Source of the DNA: Oribacterium sp. P6A1
Lineage (GTDB): Bacteria > Bacillota > Clostridia > Lachnospirales > Lachnospiraceae
Direction: 5' to 3'
Assembly (NCBI RefSeq): GCF_000702885.1
Contig: NZ_JNKO01000017.1
Location: 1 to 58,518, forward strand
Length of the DNA: 58,518 bases
Below the pieces are notes generated by a model. It was not told the DNA's origin. It saw only the letters and a list, made by a program, of their open reading frames with translations, and searched no databases. Within the stretch, counting starts at the first letter, position 1. Each line of letters opens with the position of its first letter. The position numbers and the translations under genes were made by a program. Of the stretch, positions 17,150 to 24,952 are shown one piece after another.

Positions 17150-17298
17150 GAGCATAATCGCCCATAAATGCATCACTTTATGATTTTTGTGAATTCTATA
17201 TCAAACGCCAACTTAATTTTATCCAAATTGACAGCTTTTTAAGATTGTATTTTTGTAGCAAATATGCATTGCGATCATCAGCTAAAATCTCACAAAAA

Positions 17299-17352
17299 TA
17301 CCACCCTTAACTTCCATGACCATAAAGAGCTCATGAAATATCAAGGGTGGTT
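17299..17352 (-). terminator. Terminator of the GH32/ABC-transporter operon
   Basis: Outer arms ACCACCCTT (17300-17308) and AAGGGTGGT (17343-17351) enclose a second ATGA/TCAT pairing. The minus strand continues with ATTTTT. It separates the sucrose-type operon from the sulfosugar operon. The 17353-17509 stretch between it and the GH32 stop holds no gene I can support. Confidence 0.8.
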
Positions 17353-17509
17353 TTGCTTTCAGACTTCTCACATTAAAAATGGCAGCGCACCATTAATGTT
17401 TGAATGTCAGGTATCTTATATTCTCTTTTAAACTATGATATCACGTAAGGACGTTTTTTGCGGCCTGGGCGTGAGGAATATGGGAGGAACGCGTGAGCGC
17501 AAGGCGGAT

Positions 17510-18991
17510 TCACTTGTCCAGTTTCCAGAAATCGAGATTCATCACTGCGCTTCCTTTTGCTGAAAAGCTTATTTTTCCTGCATCTTCAGGAGCATATACT
17601 GTTGACGAACATGTACTTCCCCCATCATTGACAAAAATTTCAGCGGAAAATCTGTCAAGAAGTATACGAAGCTTAAGCCTGCCGCCATTATATCTCACAG
17701 GGAACTCTCTTTTGTTATTTATATCATTCGGGAATCCTGAATAGGTTCTGTCGAAGATGGCTATACCATCCTCCGGTCTGTAAATAAAGTCTGTATGGAA
17801 ATCAGCATTTGAATGGAATGATATCTTAAATTCCCTAAAACTCTGTCCGTTAGGCACAAGCTCAAGTTCCATATCGCAAACCTTCCCGGAAACCCCCGGA
17901 AGAGTTGTCTCATTAAACAGATCCACATCCCTGTAGGAGACATGCTCCTTTCTGTAATTCTCTATCTCTCTCACCGGTCTCTGATAAAGTCTGCCGTCTT
18001 TACAGCTCAGCTCTCTCGGAAGAATCATCTGACCGAACCACTTCTGTCCCTCGGGCACCGCCTTACTGGACTCCCAAGACTGCATCCATGCTGTCATGAT
18101 CCTTCGGCCATCCTCGGATTTTAGAGTCTGCATGGCATAGAAATCAAGGCCGTAATCTATGGCAGATACACTTTCGCGTACAAAGCTGTGATTTTTCCTG
18201 TCATAGCTTCCCACAATCACGATATTACCGTTTCCATTGTGAAATTCCAGCGTTCTGGCCTGCATGAACTGAGGAGAGGTAAATATAAAGTGTTTACCGT
18301 CAAGTTCAAAAAAGTCAGGACACTCCCACATCTTTCCGTATTCATTTCTGGAGCGGTCAAGTACAGTTACAAACTTCCACTCTTTTCCGTCCTTGCTTTC
18401 AAAAAGAAGTATGGCTCCACTGCCATCCTCTGTTCTGTTGCCGGCCACTATGTAGTAACAGTCATCCTCTTCATCAAACCATATCTTAGGATCTCTGAAA
18501 TCCACGGGACTCCAGCCCTCCGGAATACTTTTATGATCTATTACGGGATTCTGCCGGAATTTTTCATAATCAGCCCCATCTCCGAAAGCAAGACACTGGG
18601 TCTGTCGTATGATTTCTTTTCCTTCCTTATGTTCGGATTTCACTCCGGTATAGACCAAAAGCTGCTTTCCGTCCTTTGTTTCAACCGCACCGCCTGAAAA
18701 GCATCCGAAATTATCATAGGATTCATCCGGAGCTATAGCCGCAGGTAGATAATCCCACTTCACATAGTCCTTTGATACCGCATGGCCCCAATGCATGGGA
18801 CCCCACTCTGTTTTGTATGGATAATACTGATAAAACTGATGGATCGTTCCCTTATAAATCGAGAATCCGTTGGGATCGTTCATCCATCCTGCCCGGGGCG
18901 AGAGATGATATACGGGTCTTTCATCCTCACCTATATATCTCTCTGTCTCTTTCTCCTGCTCTCTGGCCTTTTTCAGTAATTCACTAATCAT
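17510..18991 (-). CDS. Glycoside hydrolase family 32, sucrose-6-phosphate hydrolase/fructosidase type
   Basis: 493 aa, no signal peptide, cytoplasmic. The beta-propeller nucleophile motif is WMNDPNG (in YHLSPRAGWMNDPNGF), the stabiliser motif is FRDPK, and the acid/base is Glu in WECPDFF. A beta-sandwich domain fills the C-terminal 150 residues. It hydrolyses beta-fructosides such as sucrose, its phosphate, or short fructans. The neighbours are a sugar ABC transporter, not a PTS, so an unphosphorylated fructo-oligosaccharide or sucrose is the likelier substrate. Its start overlaps the lacI-type gene by 4 nt (ATGA), showing translational coupling. Confidence 0.92.
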   Translation of the reverse strand: MISELLKKAREQEKETERYIGEDERPVYHLSPRAGWMNDPNGFSIYKGTIHQFYQYYPYKTEWGPMHWGHAVSKDYVKWDYLPAAIAPDESYDNFGCFSGGAVETKDGKQLLVYTGVKSEHKEGKEIIRQTQCLAFGDGADYEKFRQNPVIDHKSIPEGWSPVDFRDPKIWFDEEDDCYYIVAGNRTEDGSGAILLFESKDGKEWKFVTVLDRSRNEYGKMWECPDFFELDGKHFIFTSPQFMQARTLEFHNGNGNIVIVGSYDRKNHSFVRESVSAIDYGLDFYAMQTLKSEDGRRIMTAWMQSWESSKAVPEGQKWFGQMILPRELSCKDGRLYQRPVREIENYRKEHVSYRDVDLFNETTLPGVSGKVCDMELELVPNGQSFREFKISFHSNADFHTDFIYRPEDGIAIFDRTYSGFPNDINNKREFPVRYNGGRLKLRILLDRFSAEIFVNDGGSTCSSTVYAPEDAGKISFSAKGSAVMNLDFWKLDK

Positions 18992-19983
18992 ACTTTTCCC
19001 TTCACTTCCGTCGACATTCCCCTCTTTAATTTTACAGGCAGTGTAATGACTTTTTTCTCCGGACCCTTTCCTTCTATTCTCATCTCAAGCTGTTTGAAGC
19101 ACTCTCTTGCAAGTTCCTTGATGGGCTGCTCTATAACGGTTATGGTTGGATATGCCATCTCTATGATATCTGTTCCGTCATAGGAAACTATCTTCAGATC
19201 CTCAGGTATACGCTTTCCTGACTTCAGGGCTTCCTTTTCGATATTGAGTGCTATAAGGTCTGTACCAAACACTCCGTCTATATCACCATGCCTTGCAAAA
19301 AAATCCTTACACAGATTTTTGTTATACTCGTAGCCCAGGCTGTTCCACCTGGTGTAGACATTGACCACCTCAACGCCCCTGTCTCTCAGTACCTTTTCAA
19401 AAGTATCATGCCTTATGACAAAAGGTGCCGAGGTATTTTCTTCATTTCTGAATTGAGCCACTTTTCTGCAGCCTGCTGCCAACAGCTCTTCAGCAGCCAT
19501 CCTTCCTCCGGCTTCATGATCCGATCTCACGCACGGAATCATATCTCCCAGATCTCTGTCAAGTGCTACAACCGGACGTTCAACCGCTGCATACTGCTCA
19601 ATGTCCAATGTATGCGAGGCCACCACTATCCCATCCACCAGCTTTTCTTTGAGCATCTTCAGGTACTGATACTCATAATTCTCTTTAAACCAGGTGTTGC
19701 AGAGCATCATCCTGTATTTATGCTCTGCAAATATCTCCTCCAGTTCATTTACAAAGGCGGAAAAAAACGGATGATCTATCTCAGGGATAATAACCGCAAT
19801 TATACCGTTTTTATTGCGGTACAGATTTCTGGCTACAGCATTGGGCGTATAGTCAAGCTCCCGAATAGCATTTTCTATGCGTTCTCTCGTCTCTTCCTTT
19901 ACGTAGCCCGTATCATTAATGACACGCGATACGGTGGCAACTCCAACCCCTGCCAGCTTTGCCACTTCCTGTATGGTTGCCAT
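18988..19983 (-). CDS. LacI-family repressor of the fructoside operon
   Basis: 331 aa. The N-terminal LacI helix-turn-helix is TIQEVAKLAGVGVATVSRVIND, followed by the hinge helix TPNAVARNL and a periplasmic-binding-like sensor domain (GIIAVIIPEIDHPFF, GVFGTDLIALNIEKEAL). It lies between the transporter and GH32 genes and overlaps the latter by 4 nt. The two identical LacI-type palindromes at 23325-23413, before the binding-protein gene, are its probable operators, giving autoregulation of the whole operon. The inducer is probably the transported fructoside. Confidence 0.92.
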   Translation of the reverse strand: MATIQEVAKLAGVGVATVSRVINDTGYVKEETRERIENAIRELDYTPNAVARNLYRNKNGIIAVIIPEIDHPFFSAFVNELEEIFAEHKYRMMLCNTWFKENYEYQYLKMLKEKLVDGIVVASHTLDIEQYAAVERPVVALDRDLGDMIPCVRSDHEAGGRMAAEELLAAGCRKVAQFRNEENTSAPFVIRHDTFEKVLRDRGVEVVNVYTRWNSLGYEYNKNLCKDFFARHGDIDGVFGTDLIALNIEKEALKSGKRIPEDLKIVSYDGTDIIEMAYPTITVIEQPIKELARECFKQLEMRIEGKGPEKKVITLPVKLKRGMSTEVKGKV

Positions 19984-20075
19984 AGCTCCTTACTCCTTTC
20001 CTTCCGTCTTTCCTTAAATCAAAAAACATACACATATTTTTGCATATTCCCTGCGCTTCATCAACCTGCATCTCA

Positions 20076-20933
20076 TCATCCCTTTATTCCGGAGGAAGCT
20101 ATTCCTTCCACATAGTATTTCTGCATGAATATGAACATGAGGATCATAGGTACCGCAGAGATCACAAGGGCTGCCATGATGGCACTGTAATGAACAGGCT
20201 GTGTTCCGAAAAACACCTGAACGGCCAGCTGGATAGTTCTCTTTTCCTCTCCGGTCATAACAAGAAACGGCCACATAAAATCATTCCAGTGTGCCACAAA
20301 ATCAAGTATGAACACTGTTGCATAAACTGTTTTTGAAATAGGCACCACTATACTGAAAAAGGTTCTGATATGTCCGCTTCCGTCGATATATGCAGCTTCG
20401 ATCAACTCATCCGGAATATCGGAAAAGAACTGTCTGAACATATATATCGAAAAGCACTTCGGGATGAAAGGGATAACCAAAGCCTGAAGTGTATTGACCC
20501 AGCCAAGCTGTGACATCTCTATGTAGAGCGGCAGCATAATGGCCTCCATGGGAAGCACCATAAGTGCTATAACCAGATTAAGTATGAGTCCCTTACCCTT
20601 AAAATCAAATTTTGCAAGTGCATACCCGCAAAGTGAATTCAGAAACAGATCTCCCACAAGAATCAAAGCGATATAGCAGAATGTATTTTTCAGAACATTC
20701 AGGATATTAAGTCGTGTAAATACCTCTATATAATTGTTGAAGGATGCGTGTGTAGGTATAAATGTCCTGATGGAATTCATATTGGCAAATATCTCCGCCT
20801 CAGGTTTCAGTGAAGCACATAACATCCAAAGCAGAGGTGAAACAAAGATTATTCCGATGATAAAATTCCCAAGATAAAATAGAATTTTTCCTATCAATTT
20901 TTGTCTTTCAATCGAACTGGTTCTGCTGCTCAT
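20076..20933 (-). CDS. Sugar ABC transporter permease, MalG-type
   Basis: 285 aa, six membrane segments. The EAA loop that docks the ATPase is EAAYIDGSGHIRTFFSIVVPISK (residues about 190-212), complete. It pairs with the MalF-type protein encoded immediately upstream. No ATPase gene is in the operon, so a shared MsmK-like ATPase elsewhere is likely, as is usual in Firmicutes carbohydrate transporters. The 92-nt gap to lacI contains no evident promoter. Confidence 0.93.
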   Translation of the reverse strand: MSSRTSSIERQKLIGKILFYLGNFIIGIIFVSPLLWMLCASLKPEAEIFANMNSIRTFIPTHASFNNYIEVFTRLNILNVLKNTFCYIALILVGDLFLNSLCGYALAKFDFKGKGLILNLVIALMVLPMEAIMLPLYIEMSQLGWVNTLQALVIPFIPKCFSIYMFRQFFSDIPDELIEAAYIDGSGHIRTFFSIVVPISKTVYATVFILDFVAHWNDFMWPFLVMTGEEKRTIQLAVQVFFGTQPVHYSAIMAALVISAVPMILMFIFMQKYYVEGIASSGIKG

Positions 20934-20953
20934 GAAATACCCCTTTCAGTCTC

Positions 20954-21847
20954 TCAGTCTTTCGGCATGGTCAGACGTTTCATAACAAGTGACATCGTTA
21001 CAACGATGATGAAAAACACAGCTGCCGCAGAGCAGGCATATCCAAAATTACCTTCCTGAAAACCTTCGGTATAGATATAGTAGACCAGTGTTTTTGTAGA
21101 GTTCTGCGGTCCGCCCTTAGTCATGACATAAGGCTGCGTGAAGAGCTTCATAGCCTGTATCATAGTTATCATCACAACATATTTTATGGTGGATTTCAGC
21201 CCCGGCAATGTTATGTAAACAAGTTTCTGAAATGCTGTCGCACCGTCAACCGAAGCCGCCTCATACTGAGATGCCGGGATAGCCTGAAGTCCTGCGATGA
21301 AGATCATCATCTGATACCCTGCCCCCTGCCATGCAGACATGAAAATGATTGAATTCATAGCAGTCTTTTTGTTGCTCAGGAAATTGATGCTCTCCATCCC
21401 CAGACTTTTAAGCATTGAATTTATGAGTCCTGTGGAGGGATTTGAATTATAAAGGATTGTCCACAGAATGGATATGACAACCATAGAAGTGAGCTGTGGA
21501 GCAAAGTACATGGTTCTGAAAAAAGCCACTCCCCGTGTTCTCGCAGCAACCAGAAGTGCAAGGCCCAGAGCCAGAGCAGTCTGTACAGGAACTACAACTA
21601 CCGTAAAGTAAATTGTATTTTTAAACGCCTGCCAAAAATCTTTGTCCTGAAAAAGCTTTATGTAGTTTTCAAAATTTATGAAAGTCATGTCCTGCGGCCG
21701 CATTATCTGATACCGGAAGACCGAAAAATACACGGTGTATATCATCGGTACAAGAAGAAATGCTATGAGCAGAAAAACCGATGGTGTTACAAGCACTGCG
21801 GCTGAAGTACCTTCATTTCTGTTTTTTACATTATTTACCTTTATCAT
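20954..21847 (-). CDS. Sugar ABC transporter permease, MalF-type
   Basis: 297 aa with six membrane segments and the EAA loop EAASVDGATAFQKLVYITLPGLK (residues about 205-227). It forms the translocation channel with the MalG-type subunit, 20 nt downstream. The gene is 71 nt after the binding-protein gene. By family and context it imports an oligosaccharide, probably a fructoside split by the GH32 enzyme of the same operon. Confidence 0.93.
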   Translation of the reverse strand: MIKVNNVKNRNEGTSAAVLVTPSVFLLIAFLLVPMIYTVYFSVFRYQIMRPQDMTFINFENYIKLFQDKDFWQAFKNTIYFTVVVVPVQTALALGLALLVAARTRGVAFFRTMYFAPQLTSMVVISILWTILYNSNPSTGLINSMLKSLGMESINFLSNKKTAMNSIIFMSAWQGAGYQMMIFIAGLQAIPASQYEAASVDGATAFQKLVYITLPGLKSTIKYVVMITMIQAMKLFTQPYVMTKGGPQNSTKTLVYYIYTEGFQEGNFGYACSAAAVFFIIVVTMSLVMKRLTMPKD

Positions 21848-21918
21848 GTTATAGTTCCTCTTATGCAGTCAGCGCATAAGCGCCGACTGCCGTTCTTTAC
21901 ATATATGATGCTTGAACA

Positions 21919-23277
21919 TCATTTTGCATAGTAAGTATTGTAGTCCTCGGCAAAATCCGCTGCCACGCTGTCAAGCTGCTCCTTGATGTAAGCTTCATCA
22001 ACCTTATGATCTGAAGCTGCTGCGGAGAATATGTTAGACATAGCCTCTGCATACTTTGTAGAGAAGGACGCATAGGACGGAGTACGTGGACGAGGTACTG
22101 CAGTATGATTGAGCTGCTCAACCATCAGTGAAAGCGGGTAATCCTTGTAAGCAGCCATTGACTCGGTATCATAAGAAGAGTTTCTGGTGGCAGGCTTTGC
22201 AATCGCTGCTGCATATGTAGCAACATTGTCTGTATTCATAAGCCACTGTAAGAACTTTCCTGCAGCGTCAACATTTTTGCAATCCTTTGAAATAGCTGCT
22301 GACCAGTCGCCGCAGGGTGAAACTGCCTTCTTTGTATCATCAGAAACCGGATAGTAGGTTACTCCCCAGTCAAAGTCGGCATTCTCTGTTAATGTTGCCA
22401 CATCCCATGAACCGCCCAGCATGGTCGCACATGCCTTGTTAAGGAACTCATCTGTTATGGGCTCTATGTTCGCATATCCGTCTGCAATAAGCTGTGCAAG
22501 GAAGGCACTGGTCTTTACTGCTTCATCACTGTTTACATAGCCCTCTGCCGTATCTCCTGTTTCATTTATATAGTCCTTACCCTGTGAGATATACATTGGT
22601 TCCAGTGCATAAGGAATTCCTTCACCATGATCCATGATGATATGTGTTCCCACATGATCCTCCGTTGTACACTTTTCAGCTATATTACGAAGCTCTGACC
22701 AAGTAATAGGGTTATCAACAGTTCTTTTATCGATGTCATCCACATCGATGCCTGCTTCTCTGAGCATGTCTTTGTTGTAGTAGAAGGCAACAGATGATTC
22801 CGTCGCGGAAATGGCATATGTCTTTCCGTCATATGTGCACTGGGCAACTGTTGAAGGAACAAAATCCTTCAGATCCTCTGCCGTAAAGTATTTATCCAGA
22901 GGCACTATGATATCATTCGCTGCATAGTAGGAAACCTGAGGCCCGTCCACGAAGAAAATGTCCGGAAGAGAATTTGATGTGACAGCTGTTGCAACTTTAT
23001 TGTCATAAGCGTATGAATCAGAACGATCTATAGCATCTCTTTTTACCTGTATATCAGGATTTGCCTTGTTCCACTCATCAATCTTTTCTGCCCACCACTT
23101 TTCCACAGATTCCTTGTCTGTAGGGCTCCAGATTGTCAGGCTCGCTGCTCCGTCTGCCGTCTTTGATTCCGCCTGGGTTGACTGATCCTGCACTGTTCCT
23201 GTAGTTGAGGCTCCGCCGCATGCTGTAAGTGATACGGCCATAACTGTTGAAAAAATGGTTAATAGGTTCTTTTTCAT
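21919..23277 (-). CDS. Extracellular sugar-binding lipoprotein of ABC transporter
   Basis: 452 aa from the ATG at 23277, which has AAGGGAG six bases upstream; the in-frame ATG at 23298 has none. Lipoprotein signal MKKNLLTIFSTVMAVSLTAC with lipobox LTAC. The mature part is a family-1 solute-binding fold (LTIWSPTDKESVEKWWAEKIDEWNKANPDIQVK; MLGGSWDVATL). It delivers sugar to the two permeases downstream. First gene of the operon, behind a double operator. Confidence 0.93.
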   Translation of the reverse strand: MKKNLLTIFSTVMAVSLTACGGASTTGTVQDQSTQAESKTADGAASLTIWSPTDKESVEKWWAEKIDEWNKANPDIQVKRDAIDRSDSYAYDNKVATAVTSNSLPDIFFVDGPQVSYYAANDIIVPLDKYFTAEDLKDFVPSTVAQCTYDGKTYAISATESSVAFYYNKDMLREAGIDVDDIDKRTVDNPITWSELRNIAEKCTTEDHVGTHIIMDHGEGIPYALEPMYISQGKDYINETGDTAEGYVNSDEAVKTSAFLAQLIADGYANIEPITDEFLNKACATMLGGSWDVATLTENADFDWGVTYYPVSDDTKKAVSPCGDWSAAISKDCKNVDAAGKFLQWLMNTDNVATYAAAIAKPATRNSSYDTESMAAYKDYPLSLMVEQLNHTAVPRPRTPSYASFSTKYAEAMSNIFSAAASDHKVDEAYIKEQLDSVAADFAEDYNTYYAK

Positions 23278-23324
23278 TGAATCTCCCTTTCTCTGCATTA
23301 CATATACAGTAGTAACGTCATTTG

Positions 23325-23413
23325 TGGAACCCGTTCCATATGTTGCCTTTTATAATGCACAACCAGAAAAGTTGTGCATTATCCCCTTCAATTCATTAAT
23401 GGAACCCGTTCCA
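23325..23413 (-). promoter_or_regulatory. Double LacI-type operator with central hairpin
   Basis: TGGAAC-CC-GTTCCA occurs twice (23325-23338 and 23400-23413), centres 75 bp apart, each within a longer repeat that continues TATGTTGC. Between them lies a perfect inverted repeat, arms ATAATGCACAAC/GTTGTGCATTAT (23352-23382) with a 7-nt loop. The twin palindromes match LacI-family operators and would allow repressor looping. The central repeat could be a third, different site. Confidence 0.75.
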
Positions 23414-23493
23414 TATGTTGCTTTTAACTATAAACATCTTTTGAATTTCTGTCAAGCCTTTAATATGCAAAAGACTCTGAATGGATTAAAAAA

Positions 23494-23541
23494 TAAAAAA
23501 GTGCAGATGTCAGAGGAAATTAATCTCTGATATCTGCACTT
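23494..23541 (-). terminator. Terminator of the alcohol dehydrogenase operon
   Basis: A 17-bp stem with one mismatch (AAGTGCAGAT-G-TCAGAG paired with CTCTGA-T-ATCTGCACTT) is followed by TTTTTT on the minus strand, 65 nt after the stop codon at 23606. Confidence 0.9.
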
Positions 23542-23605
23542 AATCATCATTTTCACGGAAGGTCCTGAAAAATGATCCTTCCTTTCTCCAAAGCTCAAAG
23601 ACCTG

Positions 23606-24763
23606 TCACAGTGCCTCTTTATAAAGCATCACGCAGTCCTTGAGAGTGGTCTGTCTTGGATTTGCCATGATGTTAGCCTGTCCCTTCATGGCATCTTCTG
23701 CCATAACATCGATCTTATCTTCTGTTACCCCAACATCCGAAAGCTTCTCAGGTATACCGAGCTGCCTGTTAAGCTTTTTAAGTTCATCCACAAGCATCAT
23801 GGGAACGAAGTTCTCAACAGGTCCCTTCTCTTCCCTGATGTATCTGTAAATCTTCTCATACTTTCCGTCGCGGTCTGCAATGGCGTTGAACTCAGCCACA
23901 TAAGGCAGGAGGATGGCATTGGCAACACCGTGAGCCACATGGAAATGTCCGCTTACAGGGTGGCTCAATGCGTGAACGTCGCCGAGTCTTGCCCATGCAA
24001 ATGATATTCCCGCGAAGTTGGAACCCAGCATCATGGCGCTGGCTGCCTCAGTGTCCTTGCGGTTGGCGGTGAATCTGCGGAGATTCTTTCCGATAAGCTC
24101 CATAGCCTTCTCTGCCATTGCATCTGAGAATGGTGTGGCATTGTTTGAAACGTATGCCTCCATGGCGTGAATAAGGGCATCGATACCGCAGGAAGCTGCC
24201 ACAGAAGCAGGTGCGGTCATGATGAGCTCGGGATCAAGAATCGCAAACTTCGGAATCTGCTCATAACTGAAAACAGACATCTTGAAGTTTGTTATCTCGT
24301 CAGTAATTACCGCTGAAGCCGTAACTTCACTTCCTGTTCCCGCAGTTGTGGGAACAGCAATGATAGGTGTGATAGGGCCGGGAACCTTGCCTGTTCCCAC
24401 ATACTGCTGTATCTCACCGCCGTATGTTGCAAGAACACCAACGGCCTTGGCAACATCCATAGGGCTTCCGCCGCCGAGAGCAACGATGCAGCCTGCACCG
24501 GACTCCTTGTACTTTGCAGTTGCTTCTTTCACACAGGCAACTGTAGGATTCGGAATCACATCAAGAAAACTTTCGCAGCTGATGCCTGCTGCCTCTATAA
24601 GGTCAACTACCTTCTTAACTACACCTATGGACTCGAGTCCTCTGTCAGAAACAAGAAAAACTTTATCTGTCTTCATCTCTGACTTCACAAGCTCAGGAAT
24701 CTCCCTGAGGCTTCCCACTCCGAACTTTATAGTCTGCGGTACTTTAAATTCAAAATCTTTCAT
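23606..24763 (-). CDS. Iron-containing alcohol dehydrogenase, probable 1,3-diol or sulfo-aldehyde reductase
   Basis: 385 aa from the second in-frame ATG, which has GGAG six bases upstream (the ATG at 24775 overlaps that site). Group III Fe-ADH: NAD-binding GGGSPMDVAKA, metal-ligand region GIDALIHAMEAYVS and HPVSGHFHVAHGVANAILLPYV. In operons with a diol-dehydratase glycyl radical enzyme, such a gene is normally the partner aldehyde reductase: DhaT (3-hydroxypropanal to 1,3-propanediol) in glycerol fermenters, or the 3-sulfopropionaldehyde reductase in DHPS fermenters. Both disposals regenerate NAD+. It is 190 nt after the GRE gene. Which aldehyde is used cannot be told from sequence alone. 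Confidence 0.85.
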   Translation of the reverse strand: MKDFEFKVPQTIKFGVGSLREIPELVKSEMKTDKVFLVSDRGLESIGVVKKVVDLIEAAGISCESFLDVIPNPTVACVKEATAKYKESGAGCIVALGGGSPMDVAKAVGVLATYGGEIQQYVGTGKVPGPITPIIAVPTTAGTGSEVTASAVITDEITNFKMSVFSYEQIPKFAILDPELIMTAPASVAASCGIDALIHAMEAYVSNNATPFSDAMAEKAMELIGKNLRRFTANRKDTEAASAMMLGSNFAGISFAWARLGDVHALSHPVSGHFHVAHGVANAILLPYVAEFNAIADRDGKYEKIYRYIREEKGPVENFVPMMLVDELKKLNRQLGIPEKLSDVGVTEDKIDVMAEDAMKGQANIMANPRQTTLKDCVMLYKEAL

Positions 24764-24952
24764 CTCATTCTCCATTAATCAATTCCCAAAGCTCCGCGCT
24801 TTATCCAATGATACGCGAAAAATCAGGAACCATTCCATAATATTTATTTTTATAATCAGCTATAATCTCTCACCTGAAAGAATCATACATTTGTCATAAG
24901 CTTCCGGATGTATCCAGGTAAAAAAGCTTCTGAAAGTCCTATATTTCATAAA

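Noticed and set aside
19288-20115. 275-codon plus-strand open frame opposite the LacI-type gene
   Set aside because: Shadow of lacI and of the malG-type gene end, with no ribosome site and no recognisable domain.
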